Part shown: piece after piece, positions 8,832-17,575 of the stretch
Layout: each line of letters opens with the position of its first letter
How positions within the stretch are numbered: position 1 is the stretch's first letter
Made by a program: the position numbers and the translations under genes
Assembly: GCF_026616195.1 (NCBI RefSeq)
Contig: NZ_JANHDH010000001.1
Location: 434,001 to 498,000 of the forward strand
Direction of reading: 5' to 3'
DNA length: 64,000 nucleotides
Source: Haloarchaeobius amylolyticus
GTDB lineage: Archaea; Halobacteriota; Halobacteria; Halobacteriales; Natrialbaceae
Notes under the pieces: generated by a model
Databases searched by the model: none
What the model was told of the DNA's origin: nothing
Seen by the model: the letters and a program-made list of their open reading frames with translations, nothing else

Positions 8832-8906
8832 ATGAAACCACACTGGACTTCGACCGACGACAGCACCGCTGCACCGACCACCGGCCTCGACACGGAGGTG
8901 GCCTGA
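8832..8906 (+). CDS. Possible 24-codon leader peptide before DoxX
   Basis: ATG-initiated 24-codon frame (MKPHWTSTDDSTAAP...) that starts right after the expected transcription start and ends one base before the DoxX ATG at 8908. The layout fits a leaderless first cistron that delivers ribosomes to the next gene. The peptide is polar, with no signal or motif. Only position supports it; it could instead be an untranslated leader. Confidence 0.4.
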   Translation: MKPHWTSTDDSTAAPTTGLDTEVA

Positions 8907-8907
8907 G

Positions 8908-9330
8908 ATGGCGCTCGAACTCACCGGCTCCGCAGGGCTCGTGTTGCTCGCCGCCCGCGTCCTCGTCGGCGGCGTGCTCGCCTTTATGGGGCTGAACCAC
9001 TTCATGAACACCGAAGACATGGCTGGCTACGCAGCGATGAAGGGCGTCCCGGCACCCGAGCTCGCGGTCACGTTCTCGGGCGGGATGCTCGTCCTCGGCG
9101 GGTTGAGCATCGTCCTCGGCGCCTACGCCGCCATCGGGGCGGGCGCCATCGTGGTGTTCCTGCTGGTGACCACCCCGATGATGCACGACTTCTGGACGAT
9201 GGAGGACCCCGAACAGCAACAGAACGAGATGACCGCGTTCCTGAAGAACGTCGTGATGCTCGGCGCGGCACTCGGGTTCCTGGTGCTCGCCGGAACCGAC
9301 TGGCCCTACGCGGTCGGGGTGGGCCTCTAG
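8908..9330 (+). CDS. DoxX family membrane protein
   Basis: A 140-residue protein with four predicted membrane segments (about 10-30, 53-72, 75-92 and 113-137) and the DoxX signature of an N-terminal RVLVGGVLAFMGLNHF followed by a short loop. DoxX proteins are linked to quinol oxidases and redox processes in other organisms; the exact role here is unknown. Its stop (TAG) is followed immediately by the ATG of the flavin-reductase-like gene, so the two are one operon, perhaps a membrane/cytosolic redox pair. Confidence 0.85.
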   Translation: MALELTGSAGLVLLAARVLVGGVLAFMGLNHFMNTEDMAGYAAMKGVPAPELAVTFSGGMLVLGGLSIVLGAYAAIGAGAIVVFLLVTTPMMHDFWTMEDPEQQQNEMTAFLKNVVMLGAALGFLVLAGTDWPYAVGVGL

Positions 9331-9918
9331 ATGGAGATCGACCCCGCCGAGGTGGAGGGCTCGCTCTACCGCACCCTCTCCGGGTCGGTCGTCCCGCGGC
9401 CGATCGCATGGGTCAGCACGACGAGTGAGGACGGCGTCGACAACCTCGCGCCGTTCTCGTTCTTCACCGTCGCGGCCATCGACCCACCCATACTGGTGTT
9501 CGCGCCGGTCGACGGCCCGGACGGCCTGAAGGACACCCCGCGGAACGTCCGCGACACCGGGGAACTCGTGGTCAACATCGTGACCGCCGACACCGTCGAA
9601 CAGATGAACCAGACGGCGGCGACTCTTCCCCAGGAGGAGAGCGAGTTCGACCACTCGGGTGCGACCCGCGCCGACTCGACGCGGGTGACGCCCCCGCGGG
9701 TCGCGGAGTCGCCCATCGCCTTCGAGTGCGACCTGTACGACCTGCAGGACGTGGGCGGTTCGAGCCTCATCCTGGCCGAGGTCGTCTACGTGCACGTCGA
9801 CGACGCCGTCACGACCGACGGGAAGGTCGACGTGGAGAAACTCGACGCGGTCGGCCGTCTCGCCGGGTCGTGGTACGCGAGCACCGGGGACCGGTTCTCG
9901 CTCGAACGGCCACCGTAG
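9331..9918 (+). CDS. Flavin reductase-like FMN-binding protein
   Basis: A 195-residue split-barrel flavin-binding protein. Motifs include SGSVVPRPIAWVST (strand and flavin contact, about 14-30), NLAPFSFF (about 38-45), and a C-terminal KLDAVGRLAGSWYAS typical of the family. It probably binds FMN and uses NAD(P)H to reduce it or a protein partner; the partner is unknown. No spacing separates it from DoxX, so the genes are translated from one message. Confidence 0.85.
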   Translation: MEIDPAEVEGSLYRTLSGSVVPRPIAWVSTTSEDGVDNLAPFSFFTVAAIDPPILVFAPVDGPDGLKDTPRNVRDTGELVVNIVTADTVEQMNQTAATLPQEESEFDHSGATRADSTRVTPPRVAESPIAFECDLYDLQDVGGSSLILAEVVYVHVDDAVTTDGKVDVEKLDAVGRLAGSWYASTGDRFSLERPP

Positions 9919-9939
9919 CGACCAGCGATTCGAGGGTCC

Positions 9940-10410
9940 TCACTCCGTCTCGTTGCGCTCGCCCGGTTCCTCGAGCAGGATGCGCGCGATGTTCGACAGC
10001 GCCCGCTGGCACACCGGGACGTAGCCGGCCGCGAGCAGTGGTACCTCGAAGACGACCCGGCACTGCTCCTCGCCGAGGTACTCCGCCCGGTGGCCGGTCG
10101 CCGGGATGCCCGCCACGTCCCAGGTCCAGCGCTCGCCGTCGGCGAACGTCACCGCGAAGGAGACCCACGGCCCGCCGAGGACCCGGACCTTCCCCTCGTC
10201 CCCGGCCGAGATGAACCGGTCCGGAGCCTCTACGTCGGTGACCGTCGGCCCCCAGTCGGGCCAGCGCCACGTGTCTGTGAGCAGTTCCCACGCGAGCATC
10301 CGGTCGACGGGGAGGTCCCGCGAGACCTCTATCCGGCGCCCGTCGGGGGTGCGTGCGAGCCGGACCTGTGGCCGTGATTGCATGTGGTACACCATGGCAT
10401 ACTGTCGCAT
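9940..10410 (-). CDS. SRPBCC/START-like domain protein
   Basis: A 156-residue protein with the SRPBCC (Bet v1-like) pattern: an initial beta strand IEVSRDLPVDRMLAWELLTDTWRWPDWGP, then repeated strands (WVSFAVTFADGERWTWDVAG) and a long C-terminal helix (CQRALSNIARILLEE). Such domains hold hydrophobic ligands. Starts at 10410, 10395 and 10383 are possible; 10410 is nearest to a TATA-like GTAAACG on the minus strand around 10450. It converges on the flavin-reductase gene. Ligand unknown. Confidence 0.75.
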   Translation of the reverse strand: MRQYAMVYHMQSRPQVRLARTPDGRRIEVSRDLPVDRMLAWELLTDTWRWPDWGPTVTDVEAPDRFISAGDEGKVRVLGGPWVSFAVTFADGERWTWDVAGIPATGHRAEYLGEEQCRVVFEVPLLAAGYVPVCQRALSNIARILLEEPGERNETE

Positions 10411-10520
10411 AAGGGTACCGTCGGGTGCCCACCGACCGGCCGGAAGGGCGTTTACGTCACCTGATTGACCGGCGGGGCCGGTATATTCAACTAGGCCGCG
10501 ACCTTGGCTCAGGACGACGA

Positions 10521-11444
10521 ATGATAACCGTCGAGGACCTCCGAAAAGAGTACGACGGGTTCGTGGCCGTCGACGGCAGTTCCTTCACCATCGACCGCGG
10601 CGAGGTCTTCGGCGTCGTCGGCCCGAACGGTGCCGGAAAGACGACGACGTTGAAGATGCTCGCCGGCCTCATCGAGCCGACGAGCGGCCACATCTCGGTC
10701 GCCGGGCAGCCCGCCGGCGACGCCGACATGCGGCGCAACCTCGGCTTCCTCCCCGAGGAGTCCCCGCTGTACGAGGAGATGACGGCGCACTCCTACCTCG
10801 AGTTCTTCGCCGACCTGTACGACGTGCCCGACGACGTGGCGCGAGAGCGCATCACGACCGCCCTGGACCGACTCGACCTCGAACACCGGGAACGACGCAT
10901 CGGCGACATGTCGAAGGGGATGAAGCGCAAGGTCGCCATCGCCCGGTCGCTGGTCAACGACCCGGACGTGCTCATCTACGACGAGCCGGCGTCCGGGCTG
11001 GACCCCCTCACGACGAACTACATCATCGAGTTCACCGAACAGCTCGCCGAGCAGGGCAAGACCATCGTCTTCTCGGCGCACAACCTCTACCACGTCGAGA
11101 GCATCTGCGACCGCGTCATCGTGATGAACCACGGCGACATCATCGCCCGCGGGACCCTCGAAGAGATCCGCCGCGAGCACGGCCGGACGACCTACCACGT
11201 GTTCACCGACGTCCGGGTCGAGGACTGCGAGCGCGTCGGCGAGGGGCGCTTCGAGACGGTCGTCTCGGACATGGCCGCGGTCGACCGCATCCGGTCGCAG
11301 GCAACCGCCCGCGGTGGGTCGGTCGTCGACCTCCAGACGGAGAACCCGAGCCTGGAGGACATCTTCCTCGACATCGCCGGGGAGACGCCGGAGGAGGCCC
11401 GCGAGACGGAGACCGACCGGACCCTCGGGGAGGCCGAGACGTGA
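10521..11444 (+). CDS. ABC transporter ATP-binding protein (NatA/CcmA type)
   Basis: A 307-residue ATPase: Walker A GPNGAGKTTTLK (about residues 34-45), Q-loop region LPEESPLYEEMTAHSY, signature MSKGMKRKVAIARSLV, Walker B DVLIYDEPASGLDP and a switch His in FSAHNLYHVE. The final 80 residues form the C-terminal extension of ABC-2 exporter ATPases. A TATA-like GTATATTC near 10481 precedes the ATG at 10521 by about 37 bases. It drives the two permeases encoded immediately downstream; the first overlaps its stop by 4 bp (GTGA). The exported substrate is unknown. Confidence 0.93.
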   Translation: MITVEDLRKEYDGFVAVDGSSFTIDRGEVFGVVGPNGAGKTTTLKMLAGLIEPTSGHISVAGQPAGDADMRRNLGFLPEESPLYEEMTAHSYLEFFADLYDVPDDVARERITTALDRLDLEHRERRIGDMSKGMKRKVAIARSLVNDPDVLIYDEPASGLDPLTTNYIIEFTEQLAEQGKTIVFSAHNLYHVESICDRVIVMNHGDIIARGTLEEIRREHGRTTYHVFTDVRVEDCERVGEGRFETVVSDMAAVDRIRSQATARGGSVVDLQTENPSLEDIFLDIAGETPEEARETETDRTLGEAET

Positions 11445-13282
11445 GGAAGCCGGGGTTCGACCGGGTCCTCTCGCTCCGCAAGACACTGCGCATCGCCCGG
11501 TGGGAGGTCGCCCGCAGCGCGGGCACCCTCGACCGGCAGACGGTCGCCCTCGCGCTCGTCCTCGTGGCCGTCGGCGCCGTGGTCGGCCCGACCGTCGTCG
11601 CCGACGGCCCCGGCCTCGACGAGGGCATCTACCGCGTCGGGGTCGAGACGGACTCTCCCTACCACGACGTGGTCACGAACACGAGCCAGTTCGTGGCCAG
11701 ACCCGACCACGCCAGCGCCAGCTCCCTCAAAGCGGGCGAGATAGACATCCTGATACCCGAACGCGGGGAACCAATCCCGCGCTCGACCCGGAAGGGACAG
11801 GCGGCCTACGCGGAGTTCCGGACCGCGGTCCAGGAGTACAACGACCAGCTGATGGGCGAGGAGTCGAACCGGAGCGCCGCCTTCCCCGTCGACGTCCAGG
11901 TCCAGTACGAGAGCCGCGGCGGCAGCGAGTTCACGGGCGGGACCGGGACCGGCGGCACCGGCGATGCCGGCACCGGCAGTGACGGCGCCGGTGGCGGTAG
12001 CGATGCCGGAACCGGTGGCGGCACCGACGGCGGGCAGGCCGGCGACGGAACCGACGGCGACGGGCAGGTGCAGGCGCCCCGACTCGGCGGTTCCTCCATC
12101 GTCAGCGGCTCGACCGCGGGCTCGCCGAGCAACATCAGCCCGCCGTTCCCCTTCGCCTCGCTGGTGCTGGCGTTCCTGTTCATCGTCCCGATGAACTTCG
12201 TCATCCAGGCGTACGGGAGCACCATCATCAACGAGCGCATCAACCGCCGCGGCGAGTTGATGCTGGTCTCGCCCGTCTCGCGCCGTGACATCATCGCCGG
12301 CAAGACCCTGCCCTACCTCGCCGCGTTGCTGGTCATCACGGTCGCCATCGCCATCCTCATCGGCGGGTCGGCGGTGTCGGTCGGGGCGGTCCTCCCCATC
12401 GCGCTGGTGTTCCTCGCGGCGACGTTCGTCGGCGGGATGTTCGCGCGGTCGTTCAAGGAGCTGACCTTCGTCACCATCACCGTCTCCGTGTTCATGACCT
12501 CCTACGTGTTCGTCCCGGCCATCTTCACGGACGTGACGCCCATCGCGCTCATCTCGCCGCTGACGCTGGTCGTCATGGACCTGCAGAACGAGGCCGTGAC
12601 GGCGGGCCAGTACGTCTTCTCCACGCTCCCGTTCTACCTGACCGCGATGGCGATGTTCACCTTCGGCGCGGGTACCTACCGCGAGGAGGACATGTTCAGC
12701 CAGCGCCCGGTCCACCAGAAGGCGCTCGACGCCGTCGCGACCCGGGTGCGGAACAAGCGGACGGTCGCGCTCGTGACGGCCCTGTTCCTCCCGTTCGTCT
12801 TCGTCGCGGAGTTGCTCGCCATCGCGGTCCTGTTCATCATCCCGCCCGCGCTGTCGGTGCCGGTGCTGTTCGGGGCCATCGCGCTCATCGAGGAGACCGC
12901 GAAGAGCATCCACGTCTACGCCGGGTTCGAGTACTCGCGGTTCGAGCGGTCGCCGAAGACCGCGGTCGTACTCGGGCTGGTCAGCGGGCTCGCGTTCTTC
13001 CTCGCCGAGAAGCTCACCCTGCTCGTCCAGCTGGTGCAACTCCAGACCCTCGAACTGGGTGGCCGCGCCTATCCCGGTGCGGCGGCCGCCGACCCGGCCA
13101 GTGGGGTCGACCCCCTGGTCGTCGTCGGCCTGCTCTTGCTCCCGCTGGGGCTGCACACCGTCACGGCGACCATCTCGGCGCTGGGTGCCCAGCGCTCGAA
13201 GCGGGCCTACGCCGGAGCCTTCGTGCTCGCGGTCGTGGTCCACGTCGGCTACAACATGGGGGTGACCGGCCTTGTCGGGTGA
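11441..13282 (+). CDS. ABC-2 permease fused to a PrsW-like membrane protease
   Basis: A 613-residue protein. The N-terminal two thirds is an ABC-2 type permease: a first membrane helix, an extracellular loop with a Gly/Ser/Asp-rich low-complexity linker (about 165-215), then five helices around SRRDIIAGKTLPY. The last 180 residues match a PrsW/CPBP-type intramembrane protease: EETAK at 484-488, FFLAE with Phe519 and Glu523, and HVGYN with His601 and Asn605. The GTG start overlaps the ATPase stop. The fusion puts a protease module inside an exporter, hinting at processing of a peptide or membrane protein cargo (inference). Confidence 0.85.
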   Translation: MRKPGFDRVLSLRKTLRIARWEVARSAGTLDRQTVALALVLVAVGAVVGPTVVADGPGLDEGIYRVGVETDSPYHDVVTNTSQFVARPDHASASSLKAGEIDILIPERGEPIPRSTRKGQAAYAEFRTAVQEYNDQLMGEESNRSAAFPVDVQVQYESRGGSEFTGGTGTGGTGDAGTGSDGAGGGSDAGTGGGTDGGQAGDGTDGDGQVQAPRLGGSSIVSGSTAGSPSNISPPFPFASLVLAFLFIVPMNFVIQAYGSTIINERINRRGELMLVSPVSRRDIIAGKTLPYLAALLVITVAIAILIGGSAVSVGAVLPIALVFLAATFVGGMFARSFKELTFVTITVSVFMTSYVFVPAIFTDVTPIALISPLTLVVMDLQNEAVTAGQYVFSTLPFYLTAMAMFTFGAGTYREEDMFSQRPVHQKALDAVATRVRNKRTVALVTALFLPFVFVAELLAIAVLFIIPPALSVPVLFGAIALIEETAKSIHVYAGFEYSRFERSPKTAVVLGLVSGLAFFLAEKLTLLVQLVQLQTLELGGRAYPGAAAADPASGVDPLVVVGLLLLPLGLHTVTATISALGAQRSKRAYAGAFVLAVVVHVGYNMGVTGLVG

Positions 13283-14405
13283 CCCGCCGCGTCCCGAGCA
13301 CGGGAGCACTGCCGCCCGGCGGGAAGACGAGGCGAGCGACGGCAGCGGCGCGTCCTGGCGTGCCCGGCTCACCATCGCCCGCCGGGAGATCGCCTCGCTG
13401 CGGAGCGAGAAGACCATCGTGCTCGCGCTACTCATCCAGCTGTTCGTGGCGACGTTCTCCTCGTTCCTCGTCGTCGGGCTGGTGTCGCTGTACGACCCCG
13501 GCTCGGTCGACGGCTACCAGCTCGACATGGCCGTGACGGGCAACGCCTCCGACGAGGTGCTGCAGGCGGTCCGCGGGCAGTCCGGCATCGACCCGACCCG
13601 GTACGCGTCGGTCGCCGACGCGAGAGCCGACTTCCAGGACCGGCGCGTCGACGCGGTGATGGTCGCCACACAGGGCGCGAACGGGACGGTGTTCGTCACG
13701 ACCAGCGTGCCGAAGGAGAACCTGCGGACGACCATCATCGTCGTGCAGGTCCGGGATACGCTGGAGTCCATGGAGGAGAACCTCCGCCGCGAGTACGCAG
13801 GGAGCCTCGAACACCGGGTGCTGGAGGTGCCACAGAAGCGCGGCTCCAGCCCCTACTTCGGGTTCACCTACACCGTGCTCGTACCCCTGCTCATGTTCCT
13901 CCCGGTGTTCATCAGTGGCTCCATCGCGGTGGACTCGCTGACCGAGGAGATGCAACGCGGGACCCTCGAACTGCTGCGGGTCGCGCCCGTCTCGCTGGCG
14001 GACATCGTCGACGCGAAACTGCTCGCGACGGCCATCCTCGCCCCCATCCAGGCCGCGGTCTGGCTCCTCCTGCTGTGGGTCAACGGGACGAAAATCGCGA
14101 ACTGGCCGATGCTCGTGGCCGTCGTGGCCGGCCTCTCGTTCACCGTCGTCACCGCGGGACTGACCATCGCCCTGCTCGCCTCGGACCGCCGGCAGGCGCA
14201 GTTCCTCTACTCGACCGGGGTGCTCGGGGCCATCACGGTGACGGGCCTGCTGCCAGAGCACCCGGCGAACACCATCGCCCGGCTCGCCATCGGCAGCCCC
14301 GGGACGTACACCTGGGTGTTCGCGGCCGGCTACGTCGCCCTCGGCGTGGTGACCTACCTCGGGATGCGCGTCGGGATGCGCTTCGTGAACGCCGAGTCGG
14401 TCTGA
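13272..14405 (+). CDS. ABC-2 type permease, second subunit
   Basis: A 377-residue ABC-2 permease: a cytoplasmic acidic tail, a helix at about 48-72, a large extracytoplasmic loop (75-185) with NASDEVLQAV and TTSVPKENLRT, then five helices including LEEMQRG-like TEEMQRGTLELLRVAP, the usual permease coupling region. The start is TTG at 13272, overlapping the previous stop by 11 bp; the next in-frame ATG would remove the first membrane helix. It probably pairs with the permease/PrsW fusion as a heterodimer driven by the ATPase at 10521. Confidence 0.88.
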   Translation: MSGDPPRPEHGSTAARREDEASDGSGASWRARLTIARREIASLRSEKTIVLALLIQLFVATFSSFLVVGLVSLYDPGSVDGYQLDMAVTGNASDEVLQAVRGQSGIDPTRYASVADARADFQDRRVDAVMVATQGANGTVFVTTSVPKENLRTTIIVVQVRDTLESMEENLRREYAGSLEHRVLEVPQKRGSSPYFGFTYTVLVPLLMFLPVFISGSIAVDSLTEEMQRGTLELLRVAPVSLADIVDAKLLATAILAPIQAAVWLLLLWVNGTKIANWPMLVAVVAGLSFTVVTAGLTIALLASDRRQAQFLYSTGVLGAITVTGLLPEHPANTIARLAIGSPGTYTWVFAAGYVALGVVTYLGMRVGMRFVNAESV

Positions 14406-14442
14406 CCTCCGGCTTCTTGGTCCCGCTCCCCCTCTGTTCGCC

Positions 14443-14844
14443 ATGGACCCTCGCATCACCGTCGTGACGCTCGGCGTCGACGACCTCGACGCCGCCATCG
14501 AGTTCTACCGTGACGGCCTCGGGCTGCCATTACGCGACCGGGAACCGGACAGCGACATCGCCTTCTTCACCCTGACGGGCACGTGGCTCGCGCTCTATCC
14601 CTGGGACGCGCTGGCCGAGGACGCGACCGTCTCCCCGGACGGGGACGGGTTCTCGGGCGTGACCCTGGCGCACAACGTCCCGGACCGGGAGGCCGTCGAC
14701 GCGCTGCTGGCCGAAGCGGTCGCAGCCGGTGCGGAACTCGTCAAGGAGCCACAGGAGACGTTCTGGGGCGGCTACTCCGGGTACTTCGCAGACCTCGATG
14801 GCCACCTCTGGGAGGTCGCTGCACCACGTCTGGACGGGATGTGA
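14443..14844 (+). CDS. VOC (glyoxalase/bleomycin-resistance fold) protein
   Basis: A 133-residue vicinal-oxygen-chelate protein with two beta-alpha-beta-beta-beta modules: VVTLGVDDLDAAIEFYRDGLGLPL at the start and FWGGYSGYFADLDGHLWEVA at the end. Possible metal ligands are the C-terminal Asp-Gly-His-x-x-Glu region. Substrate cannot be told. Its stop abuts the stop of the convergent gene at 14845. Confidence 0.88.
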   Translation: MDPRITVVTLGVDDLDAAIEFYRDGLGLPLRDREPDSDIAFFTLTGTWLALYPWDALAEDATVSPDGDGFSGVTLAHNVPDREAVDALLAEAVAAGAELVKEPQETFWGGYSGYFADLDGHLWEVAAPRLDGM

Positions 14845-15324
14845 CTACAGCTCCCGGAGTATCATCGGGAGCGCGACCATCTTCAGGCCGAGCAGCACGA
14901 GGAGGAAGAACCCGACCATGCCGAAGAACTGCAGCGCCGGCACCGGGTTCCAGCCGTCGTCGTCGTCCGCGTGGAACACGTCGTAGGTCACGCTCTCGCG
15001 GAGGGTCTCGCCGTCGGTCGTCTCGACGACGACCGTGATTGTCCGGTCGCCTTCTTCCATGAACCGGTAGGTCGTCTCGGTCCCGGTGGCGGTCGAGCCG
15101 TCCGGGAACTTCCAGGTCACGGACTCGACGTCGGCACCCAGGACGCTCACCCTGAACTCCTCGCTGTAGTTGTAGACGGCCGTCTCCGGGCCGTAGATGT
15201 TCACGTCGGGTGAGTCGGACTCGTTCTCCTGCAGGGCGAGGGAGCCGGCGTCGGCCGCCGCCGGCGCAGCGGCGAACAGGCAGGCCAGCGCGAGGACCGC
15301 GGCTGCGAGGTGGAGGGCACGCAT
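14845..15324 (-). CDS. Secreted PKD-like domain protein with C-terminal anchor
   Basis: A 159-residue protein: a Sec-type signal (residues 1-25, rich in Ala and Leu, ending AAAPAAADA), a single PKD/Ig-like beta domain (about 42-116, with WKFPDGSTATG and YRFMEEGDRTITVVV), and one C-terminal membrane helix (about 130-150). It would be displayed on the outer face of the membrane. It resembles small haloarchaeal PKD proteins; partners are unknown. Confidence 0.75.
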   Translation of the reverse strand: MRALHLAAAVLALACLFAAAPAAADAGSLALQENESDSPDVNIYGPETAVYNYSEEFRVSVLGADVESVTWKFPDGSTATGTETTYRFMEEGDRTITVVVETTDGETLRESVTYDVFHADDDDGWNPVPALQFFGMVGFFLLVLLGLKMVALPMILREL

Positions 15325-15397
15325 ATTTCACCCAAATCACGTCGGATACCTAATCAATGCGGCGATGTTTTTCACCCCGGCGGTCGTGGCCCCGTCC

Positions 15398-16372
15398 ATG
15401 GAGTACACCACACTGGGTGACACCGGCATGGAGGTCAGCCGCATCTGTCTCGGCTGCATGAGCTTCGGCACCTCGGACTGGCGCGAGTGGGTCCTCGACG
15501 AGGAGGCGGGCATCGAACTCGTGAACCGGGCGCTCGACCTCGGTATCAACTTCTTCGACACCGCGAACATGTACTCGGACGGCGAGTCCGAGCGCGTCCT
15601 CGGCAAGGCCCTGGAGGGCCAGCGCGACGAGGCCGTCGTCGCCACCAAGTGCTACTTCCAGATGGACGAGGACGACCCGAACTCGGGTGGCCTCTCGCGG
15701 AAGGCCATCGAGCAGGAACTCGAGAACTCGCTCGACCGCCTCGGCATGGACACCATCGACCTCTACCAGATCCACCGCTGGGACGACGACACGCCCATCG
15801 AGCAGACCATGCGAGCGCTCGACGACGCGGTCCGCCGCGGGCAGGTGCGCTATCTGGGCGCGTCCTCGATGTGGGCCCACCAGTTCGCCGAGTCGCTGCA
15901 CACCAGCGACCGGCTCGGCCTCGACCGCTTCGTCACGATGCAGAACCACTACAACCTGCTCTACCGCGAGGAGGAGCGCGAGATGCTCCCCCTCTGCGAG
16001 CGGGAGGGCGTCGGCGTCATCCCGTGGTCGCCGCTGGCCCGGGGCTACCTCGCGCGGCCCCACGAGGAGTTCGACGCGACGACCCGCGGGCAGTCCGACA
16101 GTCACGCCAAGAACCACCCGTACTTCGAGGGTGGCGGCCGCGAGGTGAACGAGCGCGTGCAGGAACTCGCCGCACAGGAGGGTGTCGAGATGGCCCAGAT
16201 CGCCCTCGCGTGGCTCTTCTCGAAGGACACGGTCGACGCACCCATCGTCGGCACCACCAGCATCGAACACCTCGAGGCCGCGGTCGAGGCGCTCGACATC
16301 GACCTCTCGGACTCCGACGTCGAGTGGCTGGAGGAACCGTACGAGCCGGTGCCGGTCTCCGGCCACGACTAG
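15398..16372 (+). CDS. Aldo/keto reductase
   Basis: A 324-residue NAD(P)H-dependent oxidoreductase of the AKR superfamily. Catalytic tetrad residues are visible: Asp in FFDTANMYSDG with Tyr four residues later, Lys in AVVATKCYF, and His in LYQIHRWDDD. The C-terminal cofactor-binding region has WSPLARGYL and IVGTTSIEHLEAAVEAL. The start is placed at 15398, where the family begins (MEYTTLGDTGMEVSR); in-frame codons further upstream overlap the divergent PKD-like gene. Substrate unknown. A strong hairpin follows at 16394. Confidence 0.93.
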   Translation: MEYTTLGDTGMEVSRICLGCMSFGTSDWREWVLDEEAGIELVNRALDLGINFFDTANMYSDGESERVLGKALEGQRDEAVVATKCYFQMDEDDPNSGGLSRKAIEQELENSLDRLGMDTIDLYQIHRWDDDTPIEQTMRALDDAVRRGQVRYLGASSMWAHQFAESLHTSDRLGLDRFVTMQNHYNLLYREEEREMLPLCEREGVGVIPWSPLARGYLARPHEEFDATTRGQSDSHAKNHPYFEGGGREVNERVQELAAQEGVEMAQIALAWLFSKDTVDAPIVGTTSIEHLEAAVEALDIDLSDSDVEWLEEPYEPVPVSGHD

Positions 16373-16393
16373 ACGGCTGTTATCGTCTCACGT

Positions 16394-16418
16394 GCCGGCC
16401 AACCGGTGTTTGGCCGGC
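16394..16418 (+). terminator. Hairpin after the aldo/keto reductase gene
   Basis: A perfect 9-bp stem, GCCGGCCAA with TTGGCCGGC, around a 7-base loop, followed by CTTTGTGG, lies 22 bases after the reductase stop. It probably marks the 3' end of that transcript. An in-frame ATG at 16406 for the next gene falls inside this hairpin, which argues for the later start at 16454. Confidence 0.45.
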
Positions 16419-16453
16419 CTTTGTGGTGTCTGGCGACCCGAGCATCGACCGAG

Positions 16454-17305
16454 ATGTTCGACGGGAGTGCAGCCATCGACGTGGAGGTGCTCGGCCCGAC
16501 AGACGAGGAGGAGCCGTCGCTCGCGGTGGTCGGCGGCATCCACGGCGACGAACCGGCCGGGGTGCGCGCCATCAGGCAGGTCCTGGAGGAGCCGCCGGAC
16601 CTGCAGCGCCCGGTGAAACTCGTCCTCGCGAACCCGCCCGCGACGGCGGCCCACCGGCGGTACCTGGATACCGACATGAACCGCTCCTTCCCCGGCTCAA
16701 CCGACGCGGACGCCCGGGAGGAACGCCTCGCCGCCGAACTGGCGAGCGAACTCGCCGACTGCACGACCCTCTCCATCCACACCACGCACAGCCACGACGA
16801 ACCCATCGCGCTCGTCGACCGGGACAACCCGCGGGCACAGGAGGTCGCGGACGCCCTCCCGGTCGAACACGTCGTCGACGAGCAGCAGGCGGCCGACGGT
16901 GCCTTCACCGGGTGCGAGGGCGTGGTCTCCGTCGAGGCCGGTCGCCAGCTCTCCGAGAACGCGACCGAGAACGCCGTCTCGCTCGTCCGGGCGTTCCTGC
17001 AGTTGACCGACGCACGGCCGGGCGAGCCCGACACCGTCGACAGCTCGTTCTACTCGCTCCGCGAGGCCGTCGAGAAGCCCGTCGACGGCGAGGCGGCCGA
17101 ACTCGTCGTCGACAACTTCGAGCAGGTCGAGGGCGGGGAGACCTACGCGAGGGCGGACGGGACCGAACTCGTCACCGAGGAGCCCTTCGTCCCCATCCTG
17201 ATGAGCGAGTGCGGCTACGACGACATCTTCGGCTACCGCGGCGAGCACGTCGGCGACGACCTGGAGAGCGCCCGCGAGACGTGGGGGGTATCGGTCGAGG
17301 CGTGA
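16454..17305 (+). CDS. Succinylglutamate desuccinylase/aspartoacylase family
   Basis: A 283-residue zinc carboxypeptidase-fold amidase. Zinc ligands are visible in GGIHGDEPAG (His and Glu, about residues 30-39) and in LSIHTTHSH (about 105-113); the arginine of DTDMNRSFPGS is the family's substrate contact. It should hydrolyse an N-acyl amino acid. The C-terminal beta domain (from about 200) with TYARADGTEL is usual. No arginine catabolism genes are nearby, so the substrate is open. Confidence 0.87.
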   Translation: MFDGSAAIDVEVLGPTDEEEPSLAVVGGIHGDEPAGVRAIRQVLEEPPDLQRPVKLVLANPPATAAHRRYLDTDMNRSFPGSTDADAREERLAAELASELADCTTLSIHTTHSHDEPIALVDRDNPRAQEVADALPVEHVVDEQQAADGAFTGCEGVVSVEAGRQLSENATENAVSLVRAFLQLTDARPGEPDTVDSSFYSLREAVEKPVDGEAAELVVDNFEQVEGGETYARADGTELVTEEPFVPILMSECGYDDIFGYRGEHVGDDLESARETWGVSVEA

Positions 17306-17320
17306 GTCGCGCCCGGGGAC

Positions 17321-17533
17321 TCAGTCCGTCCCGGCCTGCTCGTGCGTGTGGTGGAAGAACCAGAGTTCGCCGCCGGGGCGGGGCTCGAAGCAGACCCGGC
17401 GGTAGCGCTCGTTGTCGAGCAGGTTCACCATCACGCCGGACCGGTGTGCCGAGACGGAGTCGTAGTCGTGGTCGCAGACGGGGCAGGCCGGCGGGGCGTC
17501 GGCTGGCACGTCCATGCCGTCGCTACGGGCCAC
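17321..17533 (-). CDS. Small haloarchaeal protein with a CxxC motif, 70 aa
   Basis: A 70-residue protein with CPVCDHDYDSV near residues 17-27, a third Cys in RRVCFEPRPG and a His-His-x-His run near the end (FFHHTHEQ), which together could bind one zinc. The start may be 17533 or the ATG six codons later. It lies between the amidase gene and the macro-domain gene, on the latter's strand, 42 bp downstream of it. No known family is recognised. Confidence 0.6.
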   Translation of the reverse strand: MARSDGMDVPADAPPACPVCDHDYDSVSAHRSGVMVNLLDNERYRRVCFEPRPGGELWFFHHTHEQAGTD

Positions 17534-17575
17534 ACCGAGAAAGTCGGCGCGCCCCCCGGCACCGGGCAGGTCCGC

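Noticed and set aside
16406-16453. Earlier ATG giving a 16-residue longer amidase
   Set aside because: The codon lies inside the terminator hairpin, and the family begins after 16454.
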